A stretch of DNA of 64,000 nucleotides from Pectobacterium fontis (GCF_000803215.1 NZ_JSXC01000038.1:1-64000), one strand, 5' to 3'; shown: positions 18,734-28,893, numbered from the stretch's first letter. The notes: a model not told the origin generated them from the letters alone. Translations and numbers: made by a program.

Positions 18734-19903
18734 TTATTGCCCATCTAATCCACGGATTGGCTTGACGCTGGCCCAGGTACGACAGGAAGGGCATTGCCAA
18801 TAGAGCGATTGCGAAGTAAAGCCGCACTTGCGGCAGCTATAGCGCGGCTTGGTGCGGATCTGCTCACCCACCATGTCACGTAATCCCTGAAGATTTTCTT
18901 TTGTTCGCCCGTCTTCCGCTTCATGCAGGTGAAAATCCATCAAGCGATGGAATACACGCATCGTGGGGTGACGCTGAAGCTGACGATTAATATAAGCCTG
19001 CGCAACCTCGGCCCCCTCCTCTCTTTCCAAGATATCAGCCAGCATGAGTTCAGCCGTCGCGCCGGTATTTTCTTCTACGCAACGTTTGAGGAACTGCGCC
19101 CAATCCAGGGGCTTATCTAAATACTGATAGCACTCTTGCAACATCGGCAGTGTTTCACTGACCAGTTCTTTATCCTGATCGAGAACCTGTCGCAACGCCT
19201 CCACAGCGCGTGAATAATCCTGCTGTGCCATGTAAATGCGCCCCATCATGATAGATGCACGAGCACACTGTTTGTCTGCCGTCGCCCCTTTCTTCAGGAG
19301 CGTCAACGCTTTATCCAGATCGTCGCTGCCCATCGCCAGCAGCGCCAGTTCACAGTAAAAATGGGCAATATCAACACGGAGCTGATCTTTTCCCATCTTG
19401 ACCAGTTTTTCAGCAACATCAATCGCCGTCTGCCAGTCGCTAGTCGCCTGATAGATCTGTAATAGCTGCTGTAAGGCACTGCGGCGAAAGTCTTCTTCAT
19501 CCACTAACTGGTTGAAACTTTCTTCCGCGCGGTCATACAACCCGGCGGCCATGTAATCACGCCCCAATTGTTGCACCGCCAGCAGACGTTGTTCGAACGT
19601 TAGCGATGCACTTTCAGTCAGCGCATGATGAATACGAATCGCCCGGTCAACTTCGCCACGCGAGCGAAACAGGTTACCGAGTGTGAGGTGGGCTTCAAAG
19701 GTATTACTGTCATCCTTGAGCATATCAAGGAACAGCTCCACTGCCTTGTCCTGCTGGTTAGACAACAGAAAGTTAACGCCAGTCACATACTCACGGGACA
19801 GGCGGTTGGATTCCTGCTCTTTGTCCTGCTGCACACCTCTGCGACCCATGTACCAGCCGTACGCGGCGGCCACGGGCAGCAACAGAAACAGCAGTTCTAG
19901 CAT
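18734..19903 (-). CDS. lapB: LapB (YciM), LPS assembly TPR protein
   Basis: A 389-residue protein with an N-terminal membrane anchor (MLELLFLLLPVAAAYGWYMG), facing the cytoplasm. About nine tetratricopeptide repeats follow, and there is a C-terminal rubredoxin-like metal site with paired CxxC motifs (CRKC... CPSC). LapB regulates FtsH-dependent turnover of LpxC and so balances lipopolysaccharide against phospholipid synthesis. It follows lapA by 12 bases, forming the conserved lapAB pair. Confidence 0.97.
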   Translation of the reverse strand: MLELLFLLLPVAAAYGWYMGRRGVQQDKEQESNRLSREYVTGVNFLLSNQQDKAVELFLDMLKDDSNTFEAHLTLGNLFRSRGEVDRAIRIHHALTESASLTFEQRLLAVQQLGRDYMAAGLYDRAEESFNQLVDEEDFRRSALQQLLQIYQATSDWQTAIDVAEKLVKMGKDQLRVDIAHFYCELALLAMGSDDLDKALTLLKKGATADKQCARASIMMGRIYMAQQDYSRAVEALRQVLDQDKELVSETLPMLQECYQYLDKPLDWAQFLKRCVEENTGATAELMLADILEREEGAEVAQAYINRQLQRHPTMRVFHRLMDFHLHEAEDGRTKENLQGLRDMVGEQIRTKPRYSCRKCGFTSQSLYWQCPSCRTWASVKPIRGLDGQ

Positions 19904-19915
19904 AGAGAGAATTCC

Positions 19916-20221
19916 TTAGTGGGTGACCGTCTGCGCAGGCGTCACATTCTCCTCGGCGGAGGGAGAAAGCTGTTGTTCCAGACGCTTGATTTTACGTTGT
20001 GCACGGCCAAGCGCAATGCGCTGACGCAGATAAAACAGGCCACAAATCACCCAGCCAAGCGCAAAACCCAAGGCAAACAGCATGGCAAGCAGTGTGGAGA
20101 TACGGTAATCCCCCTGCGCCAACAGGTAGTTAAATGTCACAACCTGATCGTTTTGCGCTCCCAGGGTGACAGAAATGATGAATATCGCGAGCACGAGTAA
20201 AAAAATCAGAAAATATTTCAC
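19916..20221 (-). CDS. lapA: LapA (YciS), LPS assembly protein A
   Basis: A 101-residue inner-membrane protein (DUF1049) with two predicted helices (residues ~2-22 and ~43-65) and a basic/coiled cytoplasmic tail (RAQRKIKRLEQQLSP). The start codon is GTG at 20221. AGGAAG lies upstream with good spacing, and MKYFLIFLLVLAIFIISVTLG matches the family. It acts with LapB in LPS assembly. It is located between pgpB and lapB on the same strand. Confidence 0.95.
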   Translation of the reverse strand: MKYFLIFLLVLAIFIISVTLGAQNDQVVTFNYLLAQGDYRISTLLAMLFALGFALGWVICGLFYLRQRIALGRAQRKIKRLEQQLSPSAEENVTPAQTVTH

Positions 20222-20451
20222 ATTTTTCTTCCTGTGATATCCATTAACCGGATGAATTATGCCAAATTTTGGCGATAAACCCTATTAAATTACCATGTCT
20301 GGCACGGACAGGGAAATCCAGAAGTGCCCCGCTGTCGTCTGCGCCTGTTATATATTAACCTAAGGACATCAACACGGGGCTGAACAAGATAGTTTCTTCG
20401 CTCGACGGCTATTCAGGTGCGTTTTATAGAAGATAACTCATGATAAAGGCG

Positions 20452-21228
20452 CTACGAGGATTTATTCTCAGCAGCATCTTCTTCCGCCTGTTCTTGAACT
20501 TCCTCATGCTGGAGCGAAAGGGGGCCACACCAGCGTTGTGCCAACCCACTGGCTACCACCACCAATAGCCAGCTAATTAGCGTCGCCACCACCAGATCTT
20601 GCGGCCAATGCATACCAAGTACCAGACGACTCCCCATGACACCGCTAGCCCAAAGCATCAGGATCACCACCGTTTTATAGTGGCGACGCGCCCACAGCAG
20701 CCCGACAGCCAGCAGTGCCCAGGTCGCGGCAAACATGGTGTGCCCAGAGGGAAAAGCAAAACCGGTCTCAAACTGCCAGTGGCTACGCAACCACTGTGGG
20801 ATCTGCGTTTGATCCTGCAATTGCGTTTTTACCAGTTCCGATCGCTCCTTGCGCGGCAGCGAGTAAAAATAGCGCTCGTCCACCTGATGATTTTTCTCCA
20901 GCCAGACGACATAGGGCCTTGATTCCTGAGCCCACTCTTTAATCGTCGATTTGATGCCCTGCCCAATCAGCACCGTAATCACCATAATCACCAACAGACC
21001 GAGCGCAGGTTTCAGACGAAAACGTAAGCACCAAAGAAACCAGAGGCTTAGAACGATGCTGGTCAGAATACCCCATGGCGATGTGACTGTTTCCGTGATC
21101 CAAAAGAGTACCCGTAGCCAAAGCCCTCCATACTCCGGTTGCCACTGCCAACCGCTCATCCAGATAATCATTGGCATAACCAATAATAGCGCAGCACCAA
21201 TGGTGGTTCGTCTGGCAATTTCGTACAT
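20452..21228 (-). CDS. pgpB: PgpB, phosphatidylglycerophosphatase B / undecaprenyl-pyrophosphate phosphatase
   Basis: A 258-residue PAP2-superfamily inner-membrane phosphatase. The three signature blocks are present: KSTIKEWAQESRPYV (lysine and arginine), FPSGHT, and SRLVLGMHWPQD (catalytic His and Asp). About six membrane helices can be seen. PgpB dephosphorylates phosphatidylglycerophosphate, phosphatidate and undecaprenyl pyrophosphate on the periplasmic side. The acidic C-terminal tail (EEVQEQAEEDAAENKSS) is cytoplasmic. It lies beside lapA and divergent from ribA, as in E. coli. Confidence 0.95.
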   Translation of the reverse strand: MYEIARRTTIGAALLLVMPMIIWMSGWQWQPEYGGLWLRVLFWITETVTSPWGILTSIVLSLWFLWCLRFRLKPALGLLVIMVITVLIGQGIKSTIKEWAQESRPYVVWLEKNHQVDERYFYSLPRKERSELVKTQLQDQTQIPQWLRSHWQFETGFAFPSGHTMFAATWALLAVGLLWARRHYKTVVILMLWASGVMGSRLVLGMHWPQDLVVATLISWLLVVVASGLAQRWCGPLSLQHEEVQEQAEEDAAENKSS

Positions 21229-21493
21229 GATTTCTTCCTATAATTCAGTATGATGCTTTGCAATAATGCTTTTCTGATTCTATCAGAAAATCCGACATGA
21301 ACTGTCAGTATGGCGTAAAATAGCGCTCAGTTCTGTCAACGAACCGATAACTCCACTTCATGCAGGCCGCGTTGTTATTCAATTTTTATGACGTCCTTAA
21401 ACAGGCTTTTTTGCTGGTCAAGCGTGATAGGCAGCAGTAGGATTCGCCTCAGCATTTTTTTATTTTTGAATACCGCTTTTTTGGGAGAAAAAT

Positions 21494-22087
21494 ATGCAGC
21501 TAAAACGGGTGGCGGAAGCCAAATTACCCACTCCGTGGGGCGATTTTCTAATGGTGGGTTTTGAAGAGATGGCCACGGGCCACGATCACCTTGCACTGGT
21601 CTATGGTGATATTTCCGGTTCAGTTCCCGTACTTGCCCGTGTGCATTCCGAGTGCCTGACAGGGGATGCTTTATTCAGCCTGCGCTGTGACTGTGGTTTC
21701 CAGCTTGAGGCGGCATTAGGCCACATTGCCGAAGAAGGTCGCGGTGTGCTGCTATACCATCGTCAGGAAGGTCGTAATATCGGGTTGCTCAATAAAATCC
21801 GCGCCTATGCATTGCAGGATTTGGGCGCCGATACGGTGGAGGCGAATCATCAACTTGGGTTCGCCGCCGACGAGCGCGATTTCACGCTGTGTGCTGACAT
21901 GTTCAAGCTGCTGGGTGTTGATGAAGTGCGTTTGCTGACCAATAACCCGCAGAAAGTGAAAATACTCAATGAAGCAGGCATCAATATCGTCGAGCGTGTG
22001 CCATTGATTGTCGGGCGTAACCCAAAGAATGAGAACTATCTGGCAACCAAGGCTGCCAAAATGGGACACATGTTGGATATAAAATAA
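21494..22087 (+). CDS. ribA: GTP cyclohydrolase II
   Basis: First committed enzyme of riboflavin synthesis, opening the GTP imidazole ring. The 197 residues match the family. Zinc cysteines are in [14 protein letters not shown] (with the preceding HSECLTG). [15 protein letters not shown] is the active-site/GTP region and LLTNNPQKV follows. ATG 21494 has GGGAG upstream. The convergent neighbour is an oligopeptide-binding protein rather than acnA, which lies next to ribA in E. coli. Confidence 0.97.
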   Translation: MQLKRVAEAKLPTPWGDFLMVGFEEMATGHDHLALVYGDISGSVPVLARVHSECLTGDALFSLRCDCGFQLEAALGHIAEEGRGVLLYHRQEGRNIGLLNKIRAYALQDLGADTVEANHQLGFAADERDFTLCADMFKLLGVDEVRLLTNNPQKVKILNEAGINIVERVPLIVGRNPKNENYLATKAAKMGHMLDIK

Positions 22088-22128
22088 CGATCCCACGTCG
22101 TGTCAGGATCGTGTCTGCCAGTAACCTT

Positions 22129-22152
22129 AACAGCCGGTTTTTACCGGCTGTT
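22129..22152. terminator. Bidirectional terminator between ribA and the oligopeptide-binding gene
   Basis: Ten-base perfect stem AACAGCCGGT/ACCGGCTGTT with a TTTT loop between two convergent genes. The flanks are A-rich on one side and T-containing on the other. Confidence 0.75.
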
Positions 22153-22161
22153 GTATTTAGA

Positions 22162-23796
22162 TTAGTGCTTGAGAATATACATATCTTGCGTGTAATAATC
22201 GCCGCGAAAGTTCGGCGAAAAACCACCGATGTATGTTTTTACCATCTGTGGCTGAGAATAATGATAGATCGGTAGTAGAGGCATCTGCTGATCCAAAATC
22301 ACCATTGCCTGTTGATAAATCTTTTGCCTTTCCTCTCTGCTGTTTACCGCTAATGCTTTCTGCAACAGAGCATCATATTCTGGGCTAGTGAATTTGGAAT
22401 TGTTGTTGCTGTTGCCCGATTGCAGAATCTCCAGGAAAGTACTTGGCTCATTGTAGTCACCAATCCAGGAATATCGAACCACTTCATAGTTACCAGAGCG
22501 GATCGTATCCAGCATCGTTTTCCATTCTTGATTCTGTAAAGTTGCTTCCACACCAAGATTCTTCTTCCACATCGAGTTGGCAGCAATCGCGACACGCAGA
22601 TGAGACTCTGACGTATTATAAAGCAGGTTAAACCGCAGCGGGTTTTTCTCATTAAAGCCAGCATCCGCCAGCAGCTTCTTTGCTTCGGCGTTGCGCTGTT
22701 CCTGCGTCCAGCCGGCCCATTCTGGATTTTGCAGAATATAGCCTCCAGCATGTTGCGGAACCAGACTGTACGCAGGCTGCTGCCCCATTCCCATGACTTT
22801 TTCTGCAATCACCGTTTTATCCAGACTAAGATCTAATGCACGGCGTACCCGGGCATCATTAAATGGTGGTTTCTGGGTATTAAACTGGTAGAAGTAAGTT
22901 CCCTGAAGTGGCGATACTTTCACTTCCTGCGGGTATTCTTTTTTCAATGATGCAAACTGAATCGGTGATAACAGTCCTGTGACATCAATCTCACCGGATT
23001 TATAACGGTTTAACTCCGCCGCCTGCGAACTAATCGGCAGATACGTCACTTTGTTAATCACGGTATGCGCGTTATCCCAATATTGGTTATTGCGCTTGCC
23101 GACGATACGTTCGTTAACGACCCACTCGCTCAACGTGTAGGGACCGCTGCTGACAAAATTTCCGACCTGCGTCCAGTTATCTGGATGCTTTTCAAGCACC
23201 GCTTTCGGTAATGGCACCAGAACGTGGTAAGCCGACATTTCCAAGAAATAAGAAAGCGGATGCTCCAGTGTCACTTCAACGGTATGACTATCCAGCGCCT
23301 TGATACCCAAGGTATCTGGCGCTTTCTTGCCCGCCATAATATCCGCCGCATTCTTCACATACATACTGGCGATATAGCTACCGTAAGGCGACAGCGTTTT
23401 CGGATCGCCAAGGCGTCGCCAACTGAACACCACATCATCCGCAGTAATCGGTGAACCATCGGACCATTTGGCATCAGGCCGCAGGTGGAACGTCCACACG
23501 GTGTTATCTTTATTATCCCAGCGCTCAGCCAGTCGCGGCTGAATAGTGCCGTCATCACTGACACGCACCAGATTATCGAAAAAGTCATTGATAATGTGGC
23601 CTTCAACATCGCTTTCCACCTTATGCGGATCTAACGATGCTGGCTCAGAACCATTACCTCGAACCAACTCTTGTTTATCCGCCAGCACCGCGCCGGCAGG
23701 AACCTGAGCCGCAAAAACTGATGTCATCGCCCCCGCTGTACACAGCGTGAGCAGCAGCAGCGAGTGTTTGAAACGCGTTTTGATTACTTCATTCAT
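22162..23796 (-). CDS. Periplasmic oligopeptide/murein-peptide-binding protein (OppA/MppA family)
   Basis: A 544-residue family 5 solute-binding protein with a signal peptide ending near SVFA/AQVP. Features include LADKQELVRGNGSEPASLDPHKVE (N-terminus of the mature protein), FHLRPDAKWSDGSPITADDVVFSWRRL and WKKNLGVEATLQNQEWKTMLD. The C-terminus is MYILKH, as in MppA/OppA. It binds peptides for an Opp-type ABC transporter. No oppBCDF genes adjoin, so it probably borrows the permease as MppA does. It stands alone, between ribA and a probable effector-immunity pair, where the E. coli ribA-acnA adjacency is interrupted. Confidence 0.9.
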   Translation of the reverse strand: MNEVIKTRFKHSLLLLTLCTAGAMTSVFAAQVPAGAVLADKQELVRGNGSEPASLDPHKVESDVEGHIINDFFDNLVRVSDDGTIQPRLAERWDNKDNTVWTFHLRPDAKWSDGSPITADDVVFSWRRLGDPKTLSPYGSYIASMYVKNAADIMAGKKAPDTLGIKALDSHTVEVTLEHPLSYFLEMSAYHVLVPLPKAVLEKHPDNWTQVGNFVSSGPYTLSEWVVNERIVGKRNNQYWDNAHTVINKVTYLPISSQAAELNRYKSGEIDVTGLLSPIQFASLKKEYPQEVKVSPLQGTYFYQFNTQKPPFNDARVRRALDLSLDKTVIAEKVMGMGQQPAYSLVPQHAGGYILQNPEWAGWTQEQRNAEAKKLLADAGFNEKNPLRFNLLYNTSESHLRVAIAANSMWKKNLGVEATLQNQEWKTMLDTIRSGNYEVVRYSWIGDYNEPSTFLEILQSGNSNNNSKFTSPEYDALLQKALAVNSREERQKIYQQAMVILDQQMPLLPIYHYSQPQMVKTYIGGFSPNFRGDYYTQDMYILKH

Positions 23797-24092
23797 ATAA
23801 CCCCCCTGTGATATCCCCGTCCTTCTTCAAGCAGCATTTGTGTTGTATCCGGGGCGTGTTCAGGTAATAAATTTTACTTATTACCCATGTAGTTAGCGTC
23901 ACTACAACATAACCATAATTCGCCTGAGGATACGAGATTTTAATGTGGGAAAACGTGCGCTGGTGCATCAGAGCTAATATATCTTTCTTAACCGCTTGGA
24001 ATGAACGTTACACTGCTGGGATTAACGCTTCATTTTTAACCGTCAATGGTCCAAGCTATAAGCCTACGTAGCGATAACAAATGGAGATTGTT

Positions 24093-24623
24093 ATGGACAA
24101 TCAAAAAGAAGGGAGCTTGCGGTTGCTTACGTCTGGTGAAATCAGGCTAGCTAAATCTATTTTTGGTGATTCAATCCACTACCACAAAGTTTGGATTCAT
24201 CACGGCAGTTACCTTCCATTCGGCCTTCAAGATAAAAACACAGCCATGAGTCCAAATGGAGAACTGTACTTTCGGGCATGGTATAGCAACGATTTTTCCC
24301 TCACGAATATGTCCAACCAACACCTCTTTATTCATGAAATGAGCCACGTCTGGCAGCGTGAGCGAGGTATGAATGTCATATTTAGAGGTTTGGTCAGTTG
24401 GGCTGTCAGTTATCGCTACCAACTTGGTAACCGCACATTAAGATGCTACCCAATGGAACAGCAGGCACAAATAATCGCTGATTATTTCGTTTTAAAAACA
24501 TACGGCTATCAAGTGTGGAAAATGTTGAGAGCACGGGGAGATGTCACCCTTGATGGCGATACTTCTGAGGCTGCCATACGGCAACAATATCAAAAAACCA
24601 TGCAATTCTTTCCCTGGAATTAA
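24093..24623 (+). CDS. Putative zinc metallopeptidase effector (HExxH; VgrG2b C-terminal-like, T6SS-type)
   Basis: A 176-residue protein without signal peptide. Conserved blocks are SYLPFGLQDKNTAMSPNGELYF and the zinc motif HEMSHVWQ (His81, Glu82, His85). A possible third ligand Glu lies in YPMEQQAQIIADYF about 33 residues later. The same pattern occurs in the C-terminal toxin domain of Pseudomonas VgrG2b and in stand-alone proteins near type VI secretion genes. Start: ATG 24093 has GGAG six bases upstream, so the earlier ATG 24081 is part of the leader. The stop overlaps the next gene by one base, and the partner encodes a lipoprotein, the usual arrangement for a periplasmic-acting effector and its immunity protein. 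No vgrG, hcp or rhs is near. Function is inferred. Confidence 0.65.
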   Translation: MDNQKEGSLRLLTSGEIRLAKSIFGDSIHYHKVWIHHGSYLPFGLQDKNTAMSPNGELYFRAWYSNDFSLTNMSNQHLFIHEMSHVWQRERGMNVIFRGLVSWAVSYRYQLGNRTLRCYPMEQQAQIIADYFVLKTYGYQVWKMLRARGDVTLDGDTSEAAIRQQYQKTMQFFPWN

Positions 24624-25057
24624 TGATGACATTTACTGCAAAATTGTCTGCGTTTCTGCTTATAGTGCCGAGTTTTCTTCTTGTCGGTTGCCCCGGTTCG
24701 GGCGATCGCCTGAAGCCAGACGAATTGACATCAGTCAGACAAGTGGGAAGCGATCTCTGCTTTTTAGTTAGCGATGCTCGGGATTACCAACCCACTCTTA
24801 TTGCGATTAGCACAAGAGCCGCTCAGCCACTGGAATGGACGCTGTATGAAAATCCCAGCGTAGCCGTTACACGGGGCGAACTGTGCATTCCCCCTTCTTT
24901 TTACCGCTTTTTAGACGACAGGACATACATCGTCAGGTATATCCTGCAATCGAAAAAATACGGTGATTCACGAAGAAGTGTCGTGTCTGCGATAGCGTTT
25001 ACCACCGACAGTGTCCGAAGCGTACCGCTTAGAAAGGATGAAGCCGCTTATTACTGA
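24623..25057 (+). CDS. Putative immunity lipoprotein of the upstream metallopeptidase
   Basis: A 144-residue protein with a lipoprotein signal peptide. Hydrophobic residues ~6-20 lead to lipobox LLVGC (Cys at residue 23). The mature part is small, with few cysteines and a beta-rich look. It resembles the family annotated as putative T6SS immunity periplasmic lipoproteins. The ATG overlaps the effector stop codon (TAATG), so translation is probably coupled. A second ATG three bases on (24626) is equally usable. There is no Shine-Dalgarno of its own. Role as immunity protein is inferred from order and localisation. Confidence 0.6.
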   Translation: MMTFTAKLSAFLLIVPSFLLVGCPGSGDRLKPDELTSVRQVGSDLCFLVSDARDYQPTLIAISTRAAQPLEWTLYENPSVAVTRGELCIPPSFYRFLDDRTYIVRYILQSKKYGDSRRSVVSAIAFTTDSVRSVPLRKDEAAYY

Positions 25058-25089
25058 TGTACCCGTTATATTTCGAATTGAGCGAATCC

Positions 25090-25116
25090 ACCGAGAGCAG
25101 GCTTTCTGCCCTCGGT
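25090..25116 (-). terminator. Probable terminator after acnA
   Basis: ACCGAG/CTCGGT arms with inner GCAG/CTGC pairing lie just beyond the acnA stop and also after the convergent lipoprotein gene. There is no long T run, so strength is uncertain. Confidence 0.45.
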
Positions 25117-25129
25117 AGCTAGACAAAAA

Positions 25130-27802
25130 TTACAGCATATTGCGGATAACGTAGTGCAGGATGCCGTCATTCTGGTAGTAGGTCAGTTCATTACGGGTGT
25201 CGATACGGCAGTGGGTCTTGATCGTCTGCGTATGGCCATCAGAATCGGTGATATTCACCTCAACCGTTGCGCCCGGTGTCAGTTGGTTTAATCCCGTAAT
25301 CGAAATCTGCTCGTCGCCAGTGAGTTTCAGCGTTTTACGCGTCACACCCTCAGGAAACTCCAGCGGCAGGATCCCCATCCCAATCAGATTAGAGCGGTGA
25401 ATACGTTCGAACGATTCGGCAATCACCACACGAACGCCCAGCAAACGTGGGCCTTTCGCTGCCCAGTCACGGCTAGAGCCCGAGCCATACTCTTTCCCGG
25501 CGAACAGCGCCAGCGGAACGTCCTCTTCCTTGTAACGCATTGCCGCATCATAGATCGTCATCTCATTCTGTGACGGAATATGGCGGGTATAGCCGCCCTC
25601 TTTACCCGGCACCATCTCATTACGAATACGGATGTTGGCAAATGTCCCACGCATCATCACTTCGTGGTTACCGCGACGGGAGCCGTAAGAGTTGAACTCC
25701 GTGGTTTCTACACCACGTTCCAGCAAATATTTCCCAGCCGGGCTATCACGCTTGATGTTGCCCGCCGGTGAGATGTGATCGGTTGTCACCGAGTCCCCCA
25801 ACATCGCCAGAATGCGTGCCTTGTGGATGTCCTGAACTGGCTCAGGTTCTTTCCCCATCTCCAGAAAGAAAGGCGTCTGGCGGATATAGGTCGATTCTTC
25901 CGGCCACTGATAAGTGGCGTTATTATCGACCTCGATATCCTGCCACTCCTGCGTGCCTTCAAACACTGCGGCATACTGTTTGTGGAACATACCCGCATTA
26001 ACGTTCAGTACCGCATCCGCCACCGATTGGGTCGAAGGCCAGATATCTTTCAGATAGACCGCCTTCCCATCCCGATCTTCACCCAGCGGTTCTTGCGTCA
26101 GGTCGATATTCATATTCCCTGCCAGCGCGTAGGCGACCACTAACGGCGGTGATGCCAGCCAGTTAGTTTTCACCAGCGGATGAATACGGCCTTCAAAGTT
26201 GCGATTGCCTGATAGCACCGCGCCGACCGTCAGATCGCCGGCTTTTATCGCGGCTTCAATCGCATCCGGCAGTGGGCCAGAGTTTCCAATGCAGGTTGTA
26301 CACCCGTAACCCACCAAATTGAATCCCAACGCATCGAGATACGGCGTTAATCCTGCTTTTGCATAGTAATCCGTTACCACCCGCGATCCCGGAGCCAGCG
26401 AAGTCTTAACCCACGGTTTGGTTTTCAGACCGCGCTCTACGGCATTTTTTGCCAGCAAACCCGCTGTCATCAGCACACTAGGATTAGATGTGTTGGTACA
26501 AGAAGTGATCGCCGCAATCACAACCGCACCCTGCTGCAAACGGTGCGTCTCACCTTCCAGCGTGAATGTTTCATAATCAGAGCCGTTCTTCACCGTGCTG
26601 ACATCCAGCTCCCGACTGGCTTTAAAGGCTTCCGGCACCCCAGCCAACGGCACACGATCCTGTGGGCGTTTAGGCCCTGCCAGACTGGTTTCCACCGTCG
26701 CCAAATCCAGTGCGAGCTGGCTGGTGAATACCGGTTCATCCCCGGCATTGCGCCATAGCCCCTGCTGTTTACTATAGGCCTCCACCAGCGCAATCTGTTC
26801 TTCCGCACGGTTGGTCAAGCGCATGTACTCCAGCGTGATCGGATCAATTGGGAAGAAACCACAGGTCGCGCCATATTCCGGCGCCATGTTGGCGATAGTC
26901 GCACGATCCGCCAGCGGCAGCGAATCCAGTCCATCACCGTAAAACTCGACAAATTTGCCAACCACGCCATGTTTACGCAGCATTTGCGTGACCGTCAGAA
27001 CCAAATCAGTTGCCGTGATCCCTTCTCGCATTTTGCCACTCAACTTCACGCCAACCACATCAGGGATCAGCATCGAAACGGGTTGCCCCAGCATCGCCGC
27101 CTCAGCTTCTATCCCGCCGACGCCCCAACCGAGCACGCCCAGGCCGTTAATCATCGTGGTATGTGAATCGGTCCCCACCAGCGTATCAGGATAGGCAAAC
27201 TGTTTGTCGCCCTGCTTTTCATACCAAATAGCTTTGGCGAGATATTCCAGATTCACCTGATGGCAAATCCCAGTGCCCGGTGGCACCACGCTGAAGTGGC
27301 TAAAAGCATTTTGTCCCCAGCGCAAAAATGTATAACGCTCATGGTTGCGCGCCATTTCCAGTTGTGTGTTATCCGTGAGTGCCTGACGATCGCCAAAGTG
27401 GTCAACCGTCACCGAGTGGTCGATCACCAGATCAACTGGCGATAGCGGATTAACCTTATTCACATCACCACCGAGCCGCTTCACCGCCGCCCGCATCGCC
27501 GCCAGATCGACCACGGCAGGCACGCCGGTAAAATCCTGCATCAGCACACGCGCCGGACGGTAGGCAATTTCCCGATCAACGTGGCCTGTTTTCAGCCAGT
27601 CCACGACCGCCTGAAGATCGTCCTGCTCTACGGTGTCACCGTCCTGATGGCGCAATAAATTTTCCAATAACACCTTGAGTGACTTCGGTAATTTATCGAT
27701 GTTGCCCAGCGTTTTCGCAGCCTTCGGCAGGCTATAGTAATGGTAGATTTGCTGTTGTACCGTCAGCGTGTCCAGACAAGTATCGCGAAGGTGTGATGAC
27801 AT
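25130..27802 (-). CDS. acnA: Aconitate hydratase A
   Basis: 890-residue monomeric aconitase, citrate to isocitrate, with a [4Fe-4S] cluster. Cluster cysteines are in [13 protein letters not shown] and [11 protein letters not shown]. Substrate-site segments are [35 protein letters not shown] and the swivel-domain [13 protein letters not shown]. AcnA is the stress and stationary-phase isoenzyme (SoxRS, CRP and RpoS targets in E. coli). ATG 27802 has GGGAGGA directly upstream and gives MSSHLRDTC; four extra codons upstream have no site. cysB, its E. coli neighbour, is not seen. Confidence 0.97.
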   Translation of the reverse strand: MSSHLRDTCLDTLTVQQQIYHYYSLPKAAKTLGNIDKLPKSLKVLLENLLRHQDGDTVEQDDLQAVVDWLKTGHVDREIAYRPARVLMQDFTGVPAVVDLAAMRAAVKRLGGDVNKVNPLSPVDLVIDHSVTVDHFGDRQALTDNTQLEMARNHERYTFLRWGQNAFSHFSVVPPGTGICHQVNLEYLAKAIWYEKQGDKQFAYPDTLVGTDSHTTMINGLGVLGWGVGGIEAEAAMLGQPVSMLIPDVVGVKLSGKMREGITATDLVLTVTQMLRKHGVVGKFVEFYGDGLDSLPLADRATIANMAPEYGATCGFFPIDPITLEYMRLTNRAEEQIALVEAYSKQQGLWRNAGDEPVFTSQLALDLATVETSLAGPKRPQDRVPLAGVPEAFKASRELDVSTVKNGSDYETFTLEGETHRLQQGAVVIAAITSCTNTSNPSVLMTAGLLAKNAVERGLKTKPWVKTSLAPGSRVVTDYYAKAGLTPYLDALGFNLVGYGCTTCIGNSGPLPDAIEAAIKAGDLTVGAVLSGNRNFEGRIHPLVKTNWLASPPLVVAYALAGNMNIDLTQEPLGEDRDGKAVYLKDIWPSTQSVADAVLNVNAGMFHKQYAAVFEGTQEWQDIEVDNNATYQWPEESTYIRQTPFFLEMGKEPEPVQDIHKARILAMLGDSVTTDHISPAGNIKRDSPAGKYLLERGVETTEFNSYGSRRGNHEVMMRGTFANIRIRNEMVPGKEGGYTRHIPSQNEMTIYDAAMRYKEEDVPLALFAGKEYGSGSSRDWAAKGPRLLGVRVVIAESFERIHRSNLIGMGILPLEFPEGVTRKTLKLTGDEQISITGLNQLTPGATVEVNITDSDGHTQTIKTHCRIDTRNELTYYQNDGILHYVIRNML

Positions 27803-28253
27803 GCTTCCTCCCAAATTAACTTGCTATTCGTTATTCTGCATCGGGCAGTCAATGGATAACCCGCCTGATGTTGCGGTCTTATTTAAAGATAACACAAACA
27901 AAAAATAACGTTTTTGCAACAAATCAATATGAACAGAACGATAGTCATCAGCTATCAAAAAGGGAAGAATAGAAATAAAGCACCACGACTTTATCTAGCG
28001 CATTCACCATAGCTAACAGACGGCAGGGTTATGACCCACGCAAAAATCAGCCAGGCCTCCCCAAATGGTATAAGAATTTGACATTACTCCATCAAAATCG
28101 CCCAAATTTCATGCGGCACTCATACATAAGGAGTATTTTTGCAATAAACCTCACACTCTATCGCTAGGTTTTGTTGTAAAAAAACGACACATTGCTGTTC
28201 AACAATCATCAGCGCATGTGTTGATGGAAAAATAATAATAGAAAGGGGTTTTC
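27803..28253. other. Long divergent intergenic region between acnA and gstA
   Basis: 450 bases, mostly AT-rich, with no gene on either strand. It must contain the acnA and gstA promoters. An AAGGAG near 28128 is not followed by a usable start codon. This is the point where E. coli synteny breaks (cysB side). Confidence 0.4.
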
Positions 28254-28862
28254 ATGAAACTGTTTTACCAGGCTGAAAGCAGTTCTCTTTTTACACACAT
28301 CGTTTTGATTGAATCCAAGCTGGAGTTCAAGCTGGAGAAGGTCAACCTGCGCACGAAAAAAACGGAGCGTGGGGCCGACTATACGTTAATCAATCCAAAA
28401 GGGATGGTGCCAGCATTAGAGTTGGATGATGGTGATATCCTGACTGAAGGCGTCGCCATCGCCGAGTACATCGCCGATCTGGTTCCACACTGTAACCTTA
28501 TCGCTCCGACAGGGAGTATCGCACGCTACCGCACGATTGAATGGCTGAATTACATTTCTGCTGAACTGCACAAAACGTTTACTCCCATTTTCCGTCCCGG
28601 TACACCAGAAACGTATAAAGACCTGTTAGTCGAATACTTACAGGTCAAATTTCGTTATATCAATCTGGTATTGAGTGAACAGAATTATCTGGTCGCCAAC
28701 CGCTTCAGTATCGCGGATGCCTACCTGTTTACCGTTATGCGGTGGGCGCAGTCGTTAAAACTGGATATGTTCCGCTATCCTGCATTGGCCGCTTATCTCG
28801 ACCATATTGCCGAGCGTCCTTCCGTCGCTACTGCGCTAAAGGTTGAAAGGTTGAAAGGTTAA
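28254..28862 (+). CDS. gstA: Glutathione S-transferase (beta class, GstA-like)
   Basis: A 202-residue cytosolic glutathione transferase. The thioredoxin-like N-terminal domain has the cis-proline motif KGMVPALELDDG and TEGVAIAEYIAD. The helical C-terminal domain has YRTIEWLNYISAELHKTF and FSIADAYLFTVMRW. Odd: beta-class GSTs carry Cys10 in MKLFYxxGACSL, whereas here the segment is MKLFYQAESSSLFTH, with Ser at position 10. The conserved His near residue 105 is kept. Loss of Cys10 should alter the mixed-disulfide chemistry. Position before pdxY is as in E. coli. ATG 28254 has AAAGGGG upstream. Confidence 0.88.
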   Translation: MKLFYQAESSSLFTHIVLIESKLEFKLEKVNLRTKKTERGADYTLINPKGMVPALELDDGDILTEGVAIAEYIADLVPHCNLIAPTGSIARYRTIEWLNYISAELHKTFTPIFRPGTPETYKDLLVEYLQVKFRYINLVLSEQNYLVANRFSIADAYLFTVMRWAQSLKLDMFRYPALAAYLDHIAERPSVATALKVERLKG

Positions 28863-28893
28863 CGTGCAATAACGCCCCAAAATAAGGTAACAC

